DNA of 64,000 nucleotides from Siderastrea siderea (Eukaryota; Cnidaria; Anthozoa; Scleractinia; Rhizangiidae). Where the stretch lies: the NCBI GenBank assembly GCA_964030785.1, contig OZ034967.1, forward strand, positions 58,301,665 to 58,365,664, in the 5' to 3' direction. Numbering within the stretch: position 1 is the stretch's first letter; each line of letters starts with the position of its first letter. Shown here in pieces: positions 45,068-56,130 of the stretch. The notes beneath the pieces were generated by a model that had not been told where the DNA came from, ran no database searches, and worked only from the letters and a program-made list of their open reading frames with translations. A program made the translations under genes and the position numbers.

Positions 45068-45217
45068 TTATTCACTGGTGAAAGTTATGACATCAGCTGG
45101 GAGACCTGAATTTGTGTCCAATTTTAAACCAGCTATCTCTTGAACCTCAATTATGCTCACAGTGTAACTGTTCCAACTTGCATTTTTATTATTAGCGACG
45201 GAATTCACTGTGAAGGT
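45068..45217 (-). pseudogene. 3' end of the fibre gene, cut off by the MULE
   Basis: About 46 codons plus a stop at 45068-45070 lie just left of the MULE target duplication. They are in the frame that would follow the 5' part of the fibre gene (53492-55343) if the insertion and one duplication copy were absent. It has no start of its own and is an orphan fragment. It likely encodes the last strand region of the fibre knob. Confidence 0.8.
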
Positions 45218-45239
45218 GGGCGTTACTAAACACCGGAAC

Positions 45240-45385
45240 GGACCGGAATGGGACGGAATGAACCGGAATGAACCGGAATGGACCGGAATGAACCGGAATG
45301 AGACCGGAATGGACCGGAATGAGACCGGAATGAGACCGGAATGAACCGGAATGAGCTGGAATGAGCCCGGAATGGACCGAAATGA
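45240..45385. repeat. Left subterminal minisatellite of the MULE
   Basis: Imperfect 10-11 bp units GACCGGAATG, AACCGGAATG and GAGACCGGAAT. The same units in inverted orientation are at the right end. Reading through them gives meaningless repeated Phe-Arg-Ser-His or Thr-Asp-Arg-Asn-Gly peptides. Confidence 0.9.
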
Positions 45386-47257
45386 GATAAACTTGAGAAT
45401 AAAAGCAATTTTTTATGTTTACATGCTTTAATATTTTTTCTGGTGGACTGTTTGGAATTAAGTCGCTTTCGCAAGGATGTTCTGATTATTTCCCATTCAC
45501 TACTCCTCGAGTATCCGTTCTACTGGAAAACAACCACTTCAGGGATAAGTATGTTGAAATTGTGACGCACAATATAGAAAGCGGTTCCACATCTCCGCCT
45601 ATTCACTATATAAGTAATTCCAACTCACGTTCTTTTACTCAATACGTTTATTAAACTTCTTTTTCGTGGAAAACTGACACGGCTGTTAAGCATCAGGACC
45701 TATCTCCGTGTGTAAATAATTACAACATTTCAAGTATATAAATAACAGTAATCTGAACAGTTTTCTTAGTCTTACTAACAAGTTGATAGTAGTTTCAGAT
45801 GTTTGCGTTTCTTAAAGTTTATCCTTCACATATGTTTCAATTTCGAGTTAGAAAAATGTGTGTAATTTCAACTCCTTACTCCTACTATCAATGCCTATTA
45901 TATTTGTTACAGAGACAATTTCAATACTTCATATATAATAGCAACAATAGGAAGAATTCATTATCTAATTATTCCTAGCAGTAAAATTTACGAAATTACG
46001 GTTTGCTAGACAGAATATCAGAAAAGACGATCAGTGGAAACAAAACAGAACAAACTACTACCAAAGTGAAACAATCTAGACGACTAATCGTCAATACGCG
46101 CACACTCCTGACAACTTGAAGCTGGGGCAAGAACTAAACAATATCATTGTGGCACTATTTTTAAACTGAAAACCATGGCCAGAAATCTCGTTCCTTGCGC
46201 CCGCGTTAGTCATTCTTCCGAACTAACAAACATGTAATTAAAATAACGAAATTTGATTATTAATAGGTCTCCAATTTTGTTATTTTTTTCCCTTTGACGA
46301 GCTAAGTTTCATTTCCTGAAATTAATTTACAAGTTTATTCCTGAAGTGCATATCGCCTGTCACAGACGGAACGGATAATACAAACAGGATACTTTTGCTT
46401 ACTTGTTGAAATAAGTTATTTGAACGGTCATCGACTGAAAGTCAACTTTAGAAACTCGACTTGTCTCAAAGAAAATGTCTCCTGACCGTTTTCTCCCGCA
46501 ACTGTCACGCTGTCACGCTAACAAGTAGTCCGCTGACCAACAATTTGCGTGTACCCCAGATATCAATACGGTATGACAACAGTTAACTTTGGTGCCAAAC
46601 ATGGCGTACTTATGTCCCGGGACTTATGGATACAAATTGAACTTAAAAGTTCCAGAAGGAAGCAAACTTACGACTTGTTTGTTATCTTCCATCATGATTT
46701 CGGTAGAACCGATTTAAACTGTTGTTAAAGGTCGAATGAGGCATCGTCATACAGAAAGTGAAAGTGGAATGATCGACAGTTACATTGATGCTCGCTTCTG
46801 TTAGCTCGTGTTGTTCTTACACAATTTGCGAACTGCGGCCTATGGAAATTTGGATTTATGCTCGTTGTTAGCGGAAATGTGGATGCATAGCGTTAAGAAT
46901 ACAGAGATTTCCATTACGAACCAAGTATATTTTGGTACAAAGCACTGATGGTATCGATTGCTGCGACATCGTAATGATCAGGCAACATGATAATACCTTC
47001 AGCACTTCAGCCTCAACTCTGGATTGATGAAATGTTCCAGTCCAAATTAAGCTTCATAACAAATTAATATACTTAACTTCATTTCGTCCTATATCTGTTA
47101 AATATAAAATCGGAGATTTCTGGCCATGATGGTTGAAAGACTAGTTTGGAGAGTAATTATTGTCAGGAACTCAGTTCAACAATAACAACAACAGTAATAA
47201 TTAGAGAAACTCGTCATCGAAGAAGCAAAATCACATCTTTCAGTAACAATTTCATGC
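45386..47257. other. MULE interior left of the transposase gene
   Basis: The first 120 bp are TIR. The remainder is AT-rich sequence, probably the 3' untranslated region of the transposase gene and spacer. No other gene recognised. Confidence 0.5.
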
Positions 47258-50200
47258 TCAATCCTCGTTTAATCCAAACGAAGTTTTGATAAACAGCTTA
47301 GCCGTGTCATCGACTGCATCATACTTAACATTCTGGATAGTGGCCTTCCAGTCTACATGACGTCTACGGATGCACTGAATATCCACGTGGTAATACCTCG
47401 GTGACGCTGTCGGTGTTATCTTCTCTTTGTTGGTTCCAGCGATGAAATCCTTTTCGGGATGCCTAAGAATAATCCCGTGGGGAGGCTCTTCATTCTTAAA
47501 AGTTTGCTTGCAGCCAGCGCACAATTGCGCTCTTGTTTTCTTTAACTCGACCGCCTCAAAGGGATGGTTAGAACTCATCCACGGCTTTGGAGAGTTACAA
47601 GGAACTGGAATTCTTTCCCTTCTTTCCTCCAACCTCCCACCCCGATAGTTGCCTGACTTTCTGTTTGGTTTATCAGATTTTTTTCCAGCGGCTTCCTTGG
47701 TTTTGGCCTGCACAACCAGTGGGGTGAGAGTCACCTCCCTCTTCAGTTTTCGTCTCCACTCAAGGAACTTTTGGAGGCAATCATGGCCCATGTCCTGTGC
47801 AGCAGCAACGGTGTGGCAGCATATCCGAGCCGATTTGTACTTGAAACACTTACTATCACAGGTAAATTTACCATTTGCAAATCGTTCAACATAGTGTGGC
47901 GGACCTTTGGTACTTGCGACACTTCTGGCATTAGGATTGGCTCCAGCTGCCCGCAAGACACCAAATGGTGTGTTCAATAATTTTTCAGCCTCCTCCCAAA
48001 CGTCAGCAACCCATTTACTTGGGACACTTGTTAGACTCACTTCACTTGCAGCTGGGGAAATCGTCCTCTTGTCCTGTTCCTGGAAAGAGTTTTCATAGCC
48101 TGTAGAGGAGGAGGATAGAACATCTTCTTGGCTAAGTCTTGATGACTCTACACATCCCACGGCGATGCCAGCAGCTAAAGCTGACTGAGATGCACTGCTC
48201 TGAGCTTCTCTGTTGGGTGTTCCTGTGACATACTCTGGCATGAAGGCCTTTTGAAATGTTGCCAAGCTGCGAGCCTTGCGACGATAATCAAGACGCTGTT
48301 TCTCAGTCATGGTGTGCCACTTGCCAGGTTCAAGCTGCAAGAACTGAAACCTCGTGTCTAACTCGTACTCGCCACTGCCGTAGAGGGACTTGTCCTCTTC
48401 TCTTATCTGTGATTCTGCCTTTCTTCGCAACTTGTCGATGAAATCGGGCCATGACGACTTCTCAAATCCCGTCCACTGCTTCACACCAAAATTCTCACTC
48501 TCGTTGTCGTTCGTTGTGTAATCTTCAACCTGCCCGCCCCGCTCGTCAATAATTTGTGCAGCTTCACGTACCGATGAAATCATACACTGCTTGAAATCTG
48601 CGGACTGGAATCTCTGAAACCACGTGTAAAAGCCTGGGGTCAGTTTTTCCCATTTGTCCCTCAGAAGTGATAACTTTTCATCGAAATCTTCCTCAGACTT
48701 GGCATCGTACAGACCCATGTGGAGGATGGAACCTTCCTTTTGGCCGAACACGTCATGTACAATTTCTTTCTTGACATTGTGCGAGACTTTTAAAGTGGAG
48801 TGCAGGTGATGCTCTATATTTTCCTTCTTGTGGATGCGGCATAGAAGGGCAACTGAGTTAGCGAAAGTGATTCGAAGAGCATTTCGTAAAGCATCCTCGT
48901 TGTCCGTACCATACGCTTTTAGGTCGACCAACTCCCGTCTTTTCCTGACCATCGCCTGGGTGAACATTAGGTAATCCTCGGTGTTGCGAGACATATGGAT
49001 AAACGAAGGGCCGAGAAAGACGGGGTGCTTCCCAGTGCGCCTACTTCTCAGCATTAAATTCTTGTATGTCGTCAGAGTTACGAAAAAGTCTCCCAGTTTG
49101 AATGTAGCATCAACTCCTAGTACTGAAAAGCGGGTGGGACTAGTGCAGAACCGTACCACGTTGTCCAGTTGATCTTCTAAGGCAAGAAAGGCATGGGGAC
49201 TATCAGTTACGCTGATCTCTCGCAAAAATCCTTTGCCACTTTCTTCTTGATGACTTCTAAGTTGGCTGTGTAGCTCCAACATTTCGTCTTTCTGAACAGA
49301 AGACGTTGCACTTAGAGAGTGACGACTGTTGTAGGCTTGTTTTTTGTCCCGGGGTTCCTCCGAGATGCTTCGTAAAGCCATGATATCTCCACTCTCACGG
49401 TGAACAGCATCATATGCATTGGATGGATTCATTTCACTACAGCGTTGTTTAAGAGACTGCAGTGTACTTCTAGAAGTGGGAAAGAACATTCTGGATTCAT
49501 CTTTGGAATTTCCATGGGCTGTTGGGAAAATCGGTATTTCAGGTGAATCTTTGAAGAAGTACTGGATAACGGCAAATCGCATGGGTTGACCCTTGTTATC
49601 TTTCACTGTGGATATGATGCGTTTGAACTGCACTCCATTCTTTTCTTTGGTGCCTTTATGTGTGCCATACTGCCGTTTTAAAACAAAGACGTCACTTTCT
49701 TGGTCAGCGGATTCACCACGCCACTCAACCACGCTGGAGACCTTTCCTCCTGCGAACCGAACTTTGTGCGATTTTATTGGACAAGACACGTCAATGTAAA
49801 CGCCATTGTCGTCAGCTGTTAAGTCGCCAACACTTTGTGATTCAAGATCTACGACAAATACGGTGTTATGCTGAATTCGTACAGGCTTTGTAGTACAGAG
49901 TTTTTCTTCTGGCGGCCCCTCCAAAATAATGCTGTAAATTTCCTTGGCCGAAAGGCCTTTACTTAAACGGCAATACACGGGTAAACTTGAATCTTCATGA
50001 TAAAAGTCATCCACATCTTGGCAGACAGGGGGAGAACACCGTTCCTCGTCTGTGCTACGAAATAATCGACGTATGAATGGCTTTTCCGGGTTACTGTTCA
50101 TCTGAGAAGAAAACAACATTCCACAGTCACTTGCAAACAAGGATATAACGATTATGAATCAAACAGTTCCATTCTCCAGGCAGAAGCCTGGCATTTGTTT

Positions 50201-51866
50201 ACGTATTAATTCAGGTGTGGCGCATTTTGCCATCAGTTTTGGTCCCACTACGTGGCATTTGACCTGCTTATTTGACCTCGTCCCGGTAAATTTGCTAATT
50301 AAATAAACGGACAATCAGTGTCCGGGGATTGGGACCTGTCGTCCGGCAGGAACTCTACGAATTTGTCATTTAACAGTAGTTCTTCTATTTACCTTCACAA
50401 CTACTTTCTCTTCCTTGATTCTCTTCTTTGCAGGGCTATTAGTGGGTGAGTCAATGACTATGGGTTCCTCCTTCAGCTTTCCTCTGAATTTAACATTTTC
50501 CGTTGGCATTGGTGGATCTAGACATACCACATCCCTAATGTGCAAGAAAATACAAAATAATTTCTGAATTCTCTCGTGCATTAAGAGATATTATGTTAAC
50601 CCTATTCAGACCGGGCTTTTTTTTATCTTTTCAGACCGGTGGGGGGATTCCACCCCCCCCCCCCACCTCTTTGTAACTTCCAGAATATTTAATTATTTAA
50701 TTATTTATTTAATTGGTTTTGAGTACTTCCTAGTAATTTTGGGCGGTTTTCTGATGTTTTGGAAAAATTTCGAAATCCAAGATGACGGATCCAAGAAGGC
50801 GGCTGTTTGACATTATGTAATTGTCACGTGATGTGACTTCTTCATCTTACGTGACATGTACCAAAAGATAGATTTTTAGTCATACTACAATTACCGGTAC
50901 CGGTATATCCTGTAAGTTTCATTGTGATTGCTAAAATATTGCTAATTTAAAAAATAGAAATAATATTAAATAGAAATATTAGAAAATAGAAATAGTATTA
51001 AAAAATAGAAATAATCGAACCTAGCTGGTGCACTTTTCCCCTTATGATTAGATAATGAATCGAATATGAAACAAAATGTTTGGACTCAGGAGGATTGAAT
51101 ACAGATTGTAAAGCTGAAAATCTGAAAAATTAAAACCGGGTATGCAATTTCAAATACACATTACAGTTAATGTAAGCTTCTTTAAGCTTCTTCCTGGAAA
51201 ATGTTTCAATACAGAGGTTGCATTTCCTAGAAATCGACTCCAAGCAAAACGCTTTCTAGACTCTTCGTAGTATCATATTACCGAACTACAGCTTATTAGG
51301 CGAAATCATGTTACAATGAATACAAATTTTTGTATCGAAATTATAAATGTTGTGAGAAACAGCAAATGTGTTTTCAGCGACAACAATGACTTAATCAGTT
51401 GTCAACACTTTAAAAAGATTAAAGATCAGTCTTCAGGCCCGACAAACCACACATTTACACTGCAATTCAACGCGCTCGCAAACGACAATCAAAATATTTC
51501 CTACTCAGCTGACTCAGTAACTCGAGTTAATTAATACATAAACACTCTGCCACAGTTAAGGAAAACTTTAAGACGCCTTTGACGACGAGTATGGAGTGTG
51601 ATTACTTTTCAATATCCACAGATTGGGTATAGAGGTGGAAGATGGTTTGTAAGCAAACAAGCAAATTTAAGCTTTTCAGTCTGTGACAGCCGTGTTCATA
51701 ACCACTATCCCGGTTGAACACGGAGTTACTTTTTATAGCATTGAAATAATTATTTTCATGACTGTTCTGACAATTCGAAAACTTACCCGTCACTTTCCTC
51801 AGCTGTCTCATCAGATCTTCCCTCTGTACTCGGCACAGTAAGCTGTTCTTCTTCACTGTCGGACAT
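47258..51866 (-). CDS. MULE transposase with SWIM zinc finger (3 exons)
   Basis: Transposase of the surrounding MULE. Exon model on the minus strand: 51866-51787 (ATG TCC GAC.., acidic, GTAAGT donor), 50534-50393, then 50101-47258. Phases join to one frame of about 1021 residues. The large exon continues open upstream of 50101 through a TTTTCTTCTCAG acceptor, so the longer open frame to 50140 is not the true start. In that longer numbering the DDE residues are visible: D about 344 (VLGVDATFKLG), D about 413 (AYGTDNEDAL) and E about 547 (TTNDNESEN). A SWIM-like finger (CDSKCFKYKSARICCH) lies near 760-777 and a C-terminal CxxC..H..C finger near 885-935. SWIM and late zinc finger are common in MULE transposases. 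It appears intact and could be active. Confidence 0.85.
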
Positions 51867-51959
51867 GTTGTTGGAAGTACGAGGAATAATTTATTCTTGG
51901 CGGGAAATGAATTATTTTTGGCGGGACATAAATTATCAAAATGCTTATTACCCCACCCC

Positions 51960-53129
51960 TAGACTGCGAGCAGTCTCTCTTTTGCTCTAAAATCCCTGCC
52001 GGAGGAGCGGCGAGAAAAGCGAGTACGATATTCGAGCCGCGAGCCGCGAGCCGCGAGCCGCGAGCCGCGAGCCGCGAGTAGCGTGGGCGGGAGAGTGAGC
52101 GAAGAGCGAAAAGAGAGACTGCCCTGCTTTCATACTGCATTTCTGAAGCCCGGCACTCTGGTGACGGAGTGTTTTGATTGGTCGGTCTATGACCCGATGG
52201 CGCGTATCTGTCATCATCACTTGAAGACATGCAGTGCGCGCCAACGGCTGCCGTCAATAGAATTGCTGACCGCTAGACATCAAACTCACAGTTTCAAGAG
52301 GAGTTATTCACACATCTGACTGAAGCCGAGTTCAGCCATCTATTACACGTTGCATAGCTCTAAAGAAGCTACAACTTCACTTTCTTGACGAAATGGGTCT
52401 AAACATCACACTCTGTGATGCGAAACACAACATCCTGTAACAGACTTTTTAAGACAATAAGCCAGGCCCGGCGTTACAAACAAAGAAACTCGTCACGTTG
52501 CGGATAATATTTCAGATCCTTTATTGTCAGAAATTTAAACGTGAGAGGCTGAAAAACCTATCAAGTCCGTAAACGAGCCAAATTCAACGATCGCGGCATT
52601 AAAAAGTCGCTTTACAGACGATCAAAGATCAAATTTTATTGAGAATTACAAATGAACAGGCGTAAAGCCACAGGAGTCCGTCATACAAATATCAGATATG
52701 ACCTTTATACAGTAACGAACACTTTCACAAACGACAAAATCCTACCCAGACGGCTAATCAGGATTTTTTTCTTCGCCCCGTTCCATACAGGCTTCTTTGG
52801 CGTGGAACTGTTCATCACATCTTCCCAGCTTTGAACTTGAACACTTCGATCGATTCGCTAGACTGCGAGCAGTCACTCTTTTGGTCTAAAATTCGCGGGA
52901 AAAATTTGACACCAGCGTATCATGTTCGAAAATGGGCGTGTGATGTCATTGATGCGAACTGTCAAAGGGCTTCAGAAATGCAGTATGAAAGCAGGGCAGT
53001 CTCTCTTTTCGCTCTTCGCTCACTCTCCCGCCCACGCTACTCGCGGCTCGCGGCTCGAATATCGTACTCACTTTCTCGCCGCTCCTCCGGCAGGGATTTT
53101 AGAGCAAAAGAGAGACTGCTCGCAGTCTA
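51960..53129. mobile_element. 1170-bp fold-back element nested in the MULE
   Basis: The ends are TAGACTGCGAGCAGTC and its inverted copy, flanked by a 9-bp direct repeat CCCCACCCC (51951-51959 and 53130-53138). The arms match for about 190 bp (left 51960-52150; right 52970-53129), with GCTTTCATACTGCATTTCTG near the inner edges. A further partial copy of the end sequence starts at 52859, so the right side is itself composite. Long TIRs and a 9-bp duplication again suggest a non-autonomous MULE-like element. No coding capacity. Confidence 0.75.
52033..52078. repeat. Tandem GAGCCGC heptamer
   Basis: Six to seven copies of GAGCCGC within the left arm of the nested fold-back element. The right arm has only two (GCGGCTC), so the array expanded after the arms formed. 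Confidence 0.85.
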
Positions 53130-53191
53130 CCCCACCCCGGACACTACCCTGAGGTGGTCACTTTCCAATCCAAGGGGTTCCTAGGAGGTAG

Positions 53192-53491
53192 AGCATGGGA
53201 AATAATCAGAAACATTCTTGCGAAAGCAACTTAGTTCCTCACCCTCCACGAAAAAAAATATATAAAAGCATTTCTAAATCTCATTTCAGTCCATTCCGGT
53301 CTCATTCCGGTTCATTCCGGTTCATTCCGGTCTCATTCCGGTCCATTCCGGTCTCATTCCGGTTCATTCCGGTCTCATTCCGGTCTCATTCCGGTCTCAT
53401 TCCGGTCTCATTCCGGTTCATTCCGGTCCGTTCCGGTCCGTTCCGGTCCGTTCCGGTCCGTTCCGGTCCGTTCCGGTGTTTAGTAACGCCC
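53192..53491. repeat. Right TIR and subterminal minisatellite of the MULE
   Basis: Inverted match to 45218-45505. Consists of TTCCGGTCTCATTCCGG-type units (about 53285-53480) ending with CCGGTGTTTAGTAACGCCC. It contains a run of TCCGTTCCGG units not present on the left, so the two minisatellites have diverged in copy number. Confidence 0.85.
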
Positions 53492-55343
53492 CTGTGAAGG
53501 TTCCCCCATCTGTTACTCTTGTCTGTAATTGAAATTTATGAAGCTTGTTTTTGTCTACAACTGTGAAAAAAGAAGCGTTTGAGAGTGTGGCGATGTTTTC
53601 ATAGTCTGGAGCCAACTGAATACCAAAACTGGATCGGATTCTTTTTCCTAATAAAATGGAGCTAGTTGTATTGACTTGTATTATACGGGTATTTTCCACT
53701 TTCTTTGTCGTTGGGTTGATAATATTGGCCACCCAACGACACCAAAGATTGCCTCCGTATTGATCATTACTTACCTGTAGATATGTTACCAGTTTCACGA
53801 CATTGCCAACAGTTGGGTAATTGAAATTCACATAATAGTTGGTTAGGTCTTGCCAAGGACCATCTGTTAACCATGCGATATTGGAAACAATCTTATTTGT
53901 ATACTTAACGATTCTCATTACATGGTTGTTGTGATCATAGTCGTACACTTCTGGATTGACAGTGTCTTGCCAATCTTTCACACCATAAATAATGATGAAA
54001 GCCTGTGGTGAGGATAATGTTGAGCTTCCGTGTAGGTTGAAATAGATGTAATCAAGGGCATCCCTGCTCCCATTGTCGAATTGTACGAGAATCTTTACGT
54101 GATCTGAGAAGCTCTTTTGGATTGTTTTGTGAATATTAGCTGTGGTAGCCTGAGCGGATAGTTGGATGTTGGTATGTGGCCCTAGCGGATAATATTCCAA
54201 GACCGATGTGAATTTGCCGATACTGAGAGGATATAGATTGAATCCGATTTTCGATTGATAATCATTGCTATTAGGATTTTTTAGCAGTCCGACTTTGTAA
54301 GCTAATTTATTCTTGTGAGGGCTTTGTGCGAAATCAGAGATGCCAAGAACCACTATATTATTCTCACTGGAGCTCTCATCCGCATCAAGGAGGTACTTCA
54401 TTGCATTCTTTTTGTTGCTGGAATCGATATGAGATTGTGCCAACGTTTCGTCAATGTAGCTCTTATTAGCAGCACTGCTATTGTATTGAGGTGTGCCGAG
54501 GTTGTTAATCTGTTTTTGATTATTTGGTAATGAAGATAGGAATGTGATAGGAGTTTTCATAACACCTCCTTTGTTTTTATTCAAAAAGGTGTCGTTAATA
54601 TCTTTGAGATTGACAATATCTGATTCTGAATGAGAGGATGGATCAAAATCTGGTACTTGTATTCTTCCCTGAAATGTTTGTGTTGTTGTTTTTGAAAGGT
54701 CTGCTTTTGTACCCAATTGATTGTCAACATACTTCTTATTTACTCCATGGTCTGCATTGACTGGGTCCTTGATATTTGTTATGAATTGATTGTTCATATC
54801 AAGATTGGCTTCCATTAATACTGAACCATCTTTTTTGATGAATTTTGATGAATCAGTTATTGGAATCTTTCTTATCTCACTACCAACATACCCCTTATCA
54901 CTAGCGTGATTAGAAGCAGTTGGTGATTTCAGATTTACGATGTTTAAACCACCCATGTCAATATGTTGCTCCATTCGACCTCCTTCCTTCTTTGACAAGA
55001 ATATCTCTCTTTGCGATTCATAACTGATAACCTTGTTGAGATTACCATGAACTGGATAATTGTCTTTTGGGACAATGAGTGACCCTGTCATCGTATCACC
55101 AGATATTGCAACAAATTTAGATGTATCCACACTTGGAATCTTAGCTATTTCACTATCTAACTGACTTTTTGTAACCACATCATTATTATTGGTTCCTTGT
55201 TTTACATTCACTAATTTTTTATTCTGCATATCATAATCATTATTAGCATCTAATTTAAATCCAATACCAGGTAAACCTCTTGAACCTATCTTACCTAGTC
55301 CTTGAGAATCATCATGATTAAGAATACCGTTTGTATAACTCAT
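53492..55343 (-). pseudogene. Fibre (attachment) protein gene, 5' part, interrupted by the MULE
   Basis: About 617 native codons from the ATG at 55343. The shaft contains repeats of the phage tail-fibre kind, with the pattern MxGxLxMxxxxIxNLxxPxxxxDAxxKxYVD (for example near SGDTMTGSLIVP, NIKDPVNADHGVNKKYVD and NLGTPQYNSSAANKSYID). A beta-rich C-terminal knob follows. A short collagen-like GSRGLPGIG is near residue 20. By analogy it forms a trimeric fibre for host attachment. It lies 11 nt downstream of the ATPase gene on the same strand. The MULE joins at the target duplication, after which the frame runs into transposon TIR and stops at 53418. The missing 3' end is at 45068-45217. Confidence 0.8.
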
Positions 55344-55354
55344 ATATTAATGGT

Positions 55355-56002
55355 TTATATTCTTTCATCGAAATTTCGGGCTACCTTTTTTTTGACCTTA
55401 TCAACATACAAAAAACTATATGGATCCTTAGTAGCTTTCTGATAATCTGATTTATTTATGTTCAGTTCTCGGCAAATCATCGATTGCTCGTTTATAGAAG
55501 GAAAATCAAAAACACAAAAATGTGAACTATTCAGTCTTATTGTTTTATCAGTTCCGTAATAGCTTTGACTCAAATATATACAACAACAATTTTTATTTCT
55601 TGAATTGGTGAAGTAGTCTCGTATCCGTTCGTCATTTTTCTTACCTGTATTCAAATAGTCATCAAATATGATTAATTTTTGGTTTTCATCAGACAAATCT
55701 GTCAGAGGGATGATTTCATCGTTACTTGCTTCTATCACGTCATAACCGACCTCTTTTGATTTTGATATTGGTTCAAGAGATTTCAACAGATGCTTATATT
55801 TGCTTTGTTGGAGATTGCGAGCGTAAAGATATATTTTATCAAAGTATAAGAGCCTGTATATCATATCAAGCAGAAGGTTTGTTTTACCACCACCAGAGGG
55901 AGCACAAATAAGCATCCTGAAACATCGGTTTGGCATGAAACTCTTTAATTGAACAAAATTGTTGTTTTCATCATCTTGAATGTCGTAATTTTGAATCTTC
56001 AT
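55355..56002 (-). CDS. A32/FtsK-HerA-type DNA packaging ATPase
   Basis: 215 residues. Walker A is APSGGGKTN (about 34-42) and Walker B LIIFDDYLN (about 109-117), followed by a serine/tyrosine-rich sensor segment (CCCIYLSQSYYGTD). Size and motif spacing fit the small genome-packaging ATPases of Polintons, adintoviruses, virophages and poxvirus A32. It would pump the genome into the capsid. Intact. It starts directly after AACATATTATC in the shared start motif and is the first gene of a leftward pair with the fibre. The 128-bp spacer to the rightward capsid operon acts as a divergent control region. Confidence 0.88.
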   Translation of the reverse strand: MKIQNYDIQDDENNNFVQLKSFMPNRCFRMLICAPSGGGKTNLLLDMIYRLLYFDKIYLYARNLQQSKYKHLLKSLEPISKSKEVGYDVIEASNDEIIPLTDLSDENQKLIIFDDYLNTGKKNDERIRDYFTNSRNKNCCCIYLSQSYYGTDKTIRLNSSHFCVFDFPSINEQSMICRELNINKSDYQKATKDPYSFLYVDKVKKKVARNFDERI

Positions 56003-56130
56003 ATGATAATATGTTATACAATTTTATCGCATGACGACACGCTATGCGACACGCTATGCGAGTGTTTTAATATATGATAACCCTAATTTTTCCGAACAAA
56101 ATATGAAATTTTATGTAAACAAATGATATA
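56003..56130. promoter_or_regulatory. Divergent promoter region between ATPase and capsid operons
   Basis: 128 bp, AT-rich, between two outward-facing start codons, so it must hold promoters for both directions. It contains the direct repeat ACACGCTATGCG twice (about 56038-56061) and TATAA/TATGATAA motifs. Both flanking starts sit in the AT-rich start motif (AACATATTATCATATG and AACAAATGATATAATG). Confidence 0.6.

Larger units (their letters stand above)
45218..53491. mobile_element. Autonomous Mutator-like (MULE) DNA transposon, 8274 bp
   Basis: Terminal inverted repeats start GGGCGTTACTAAACACCGGA at 45218 and end with the complement at 53491. The 10-bp target duplication CTGTGAAGGT is present at 45208-45217 and 53492-53501. 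Each end has a minisatellite of GGACCGGAATGA-type units (45240-45385 and 53285-53480). The inverted homology continues inward past TTCGCAAG.ATGTT.CTGATTATTTCCCA to about 45505 and 53190. It carries a three-exon transposase gene with DDE and SWIM motifs, and a nested fold-back element at 51960-53129. It inserted into the fibre gene of the Polinton-like element. Confidence 0.92.

Noticed and set aside
47427..49893. Several open frames on the plus strand opposite the MULE transposase
   Set aside because: Antisense shadows of a long real exon.
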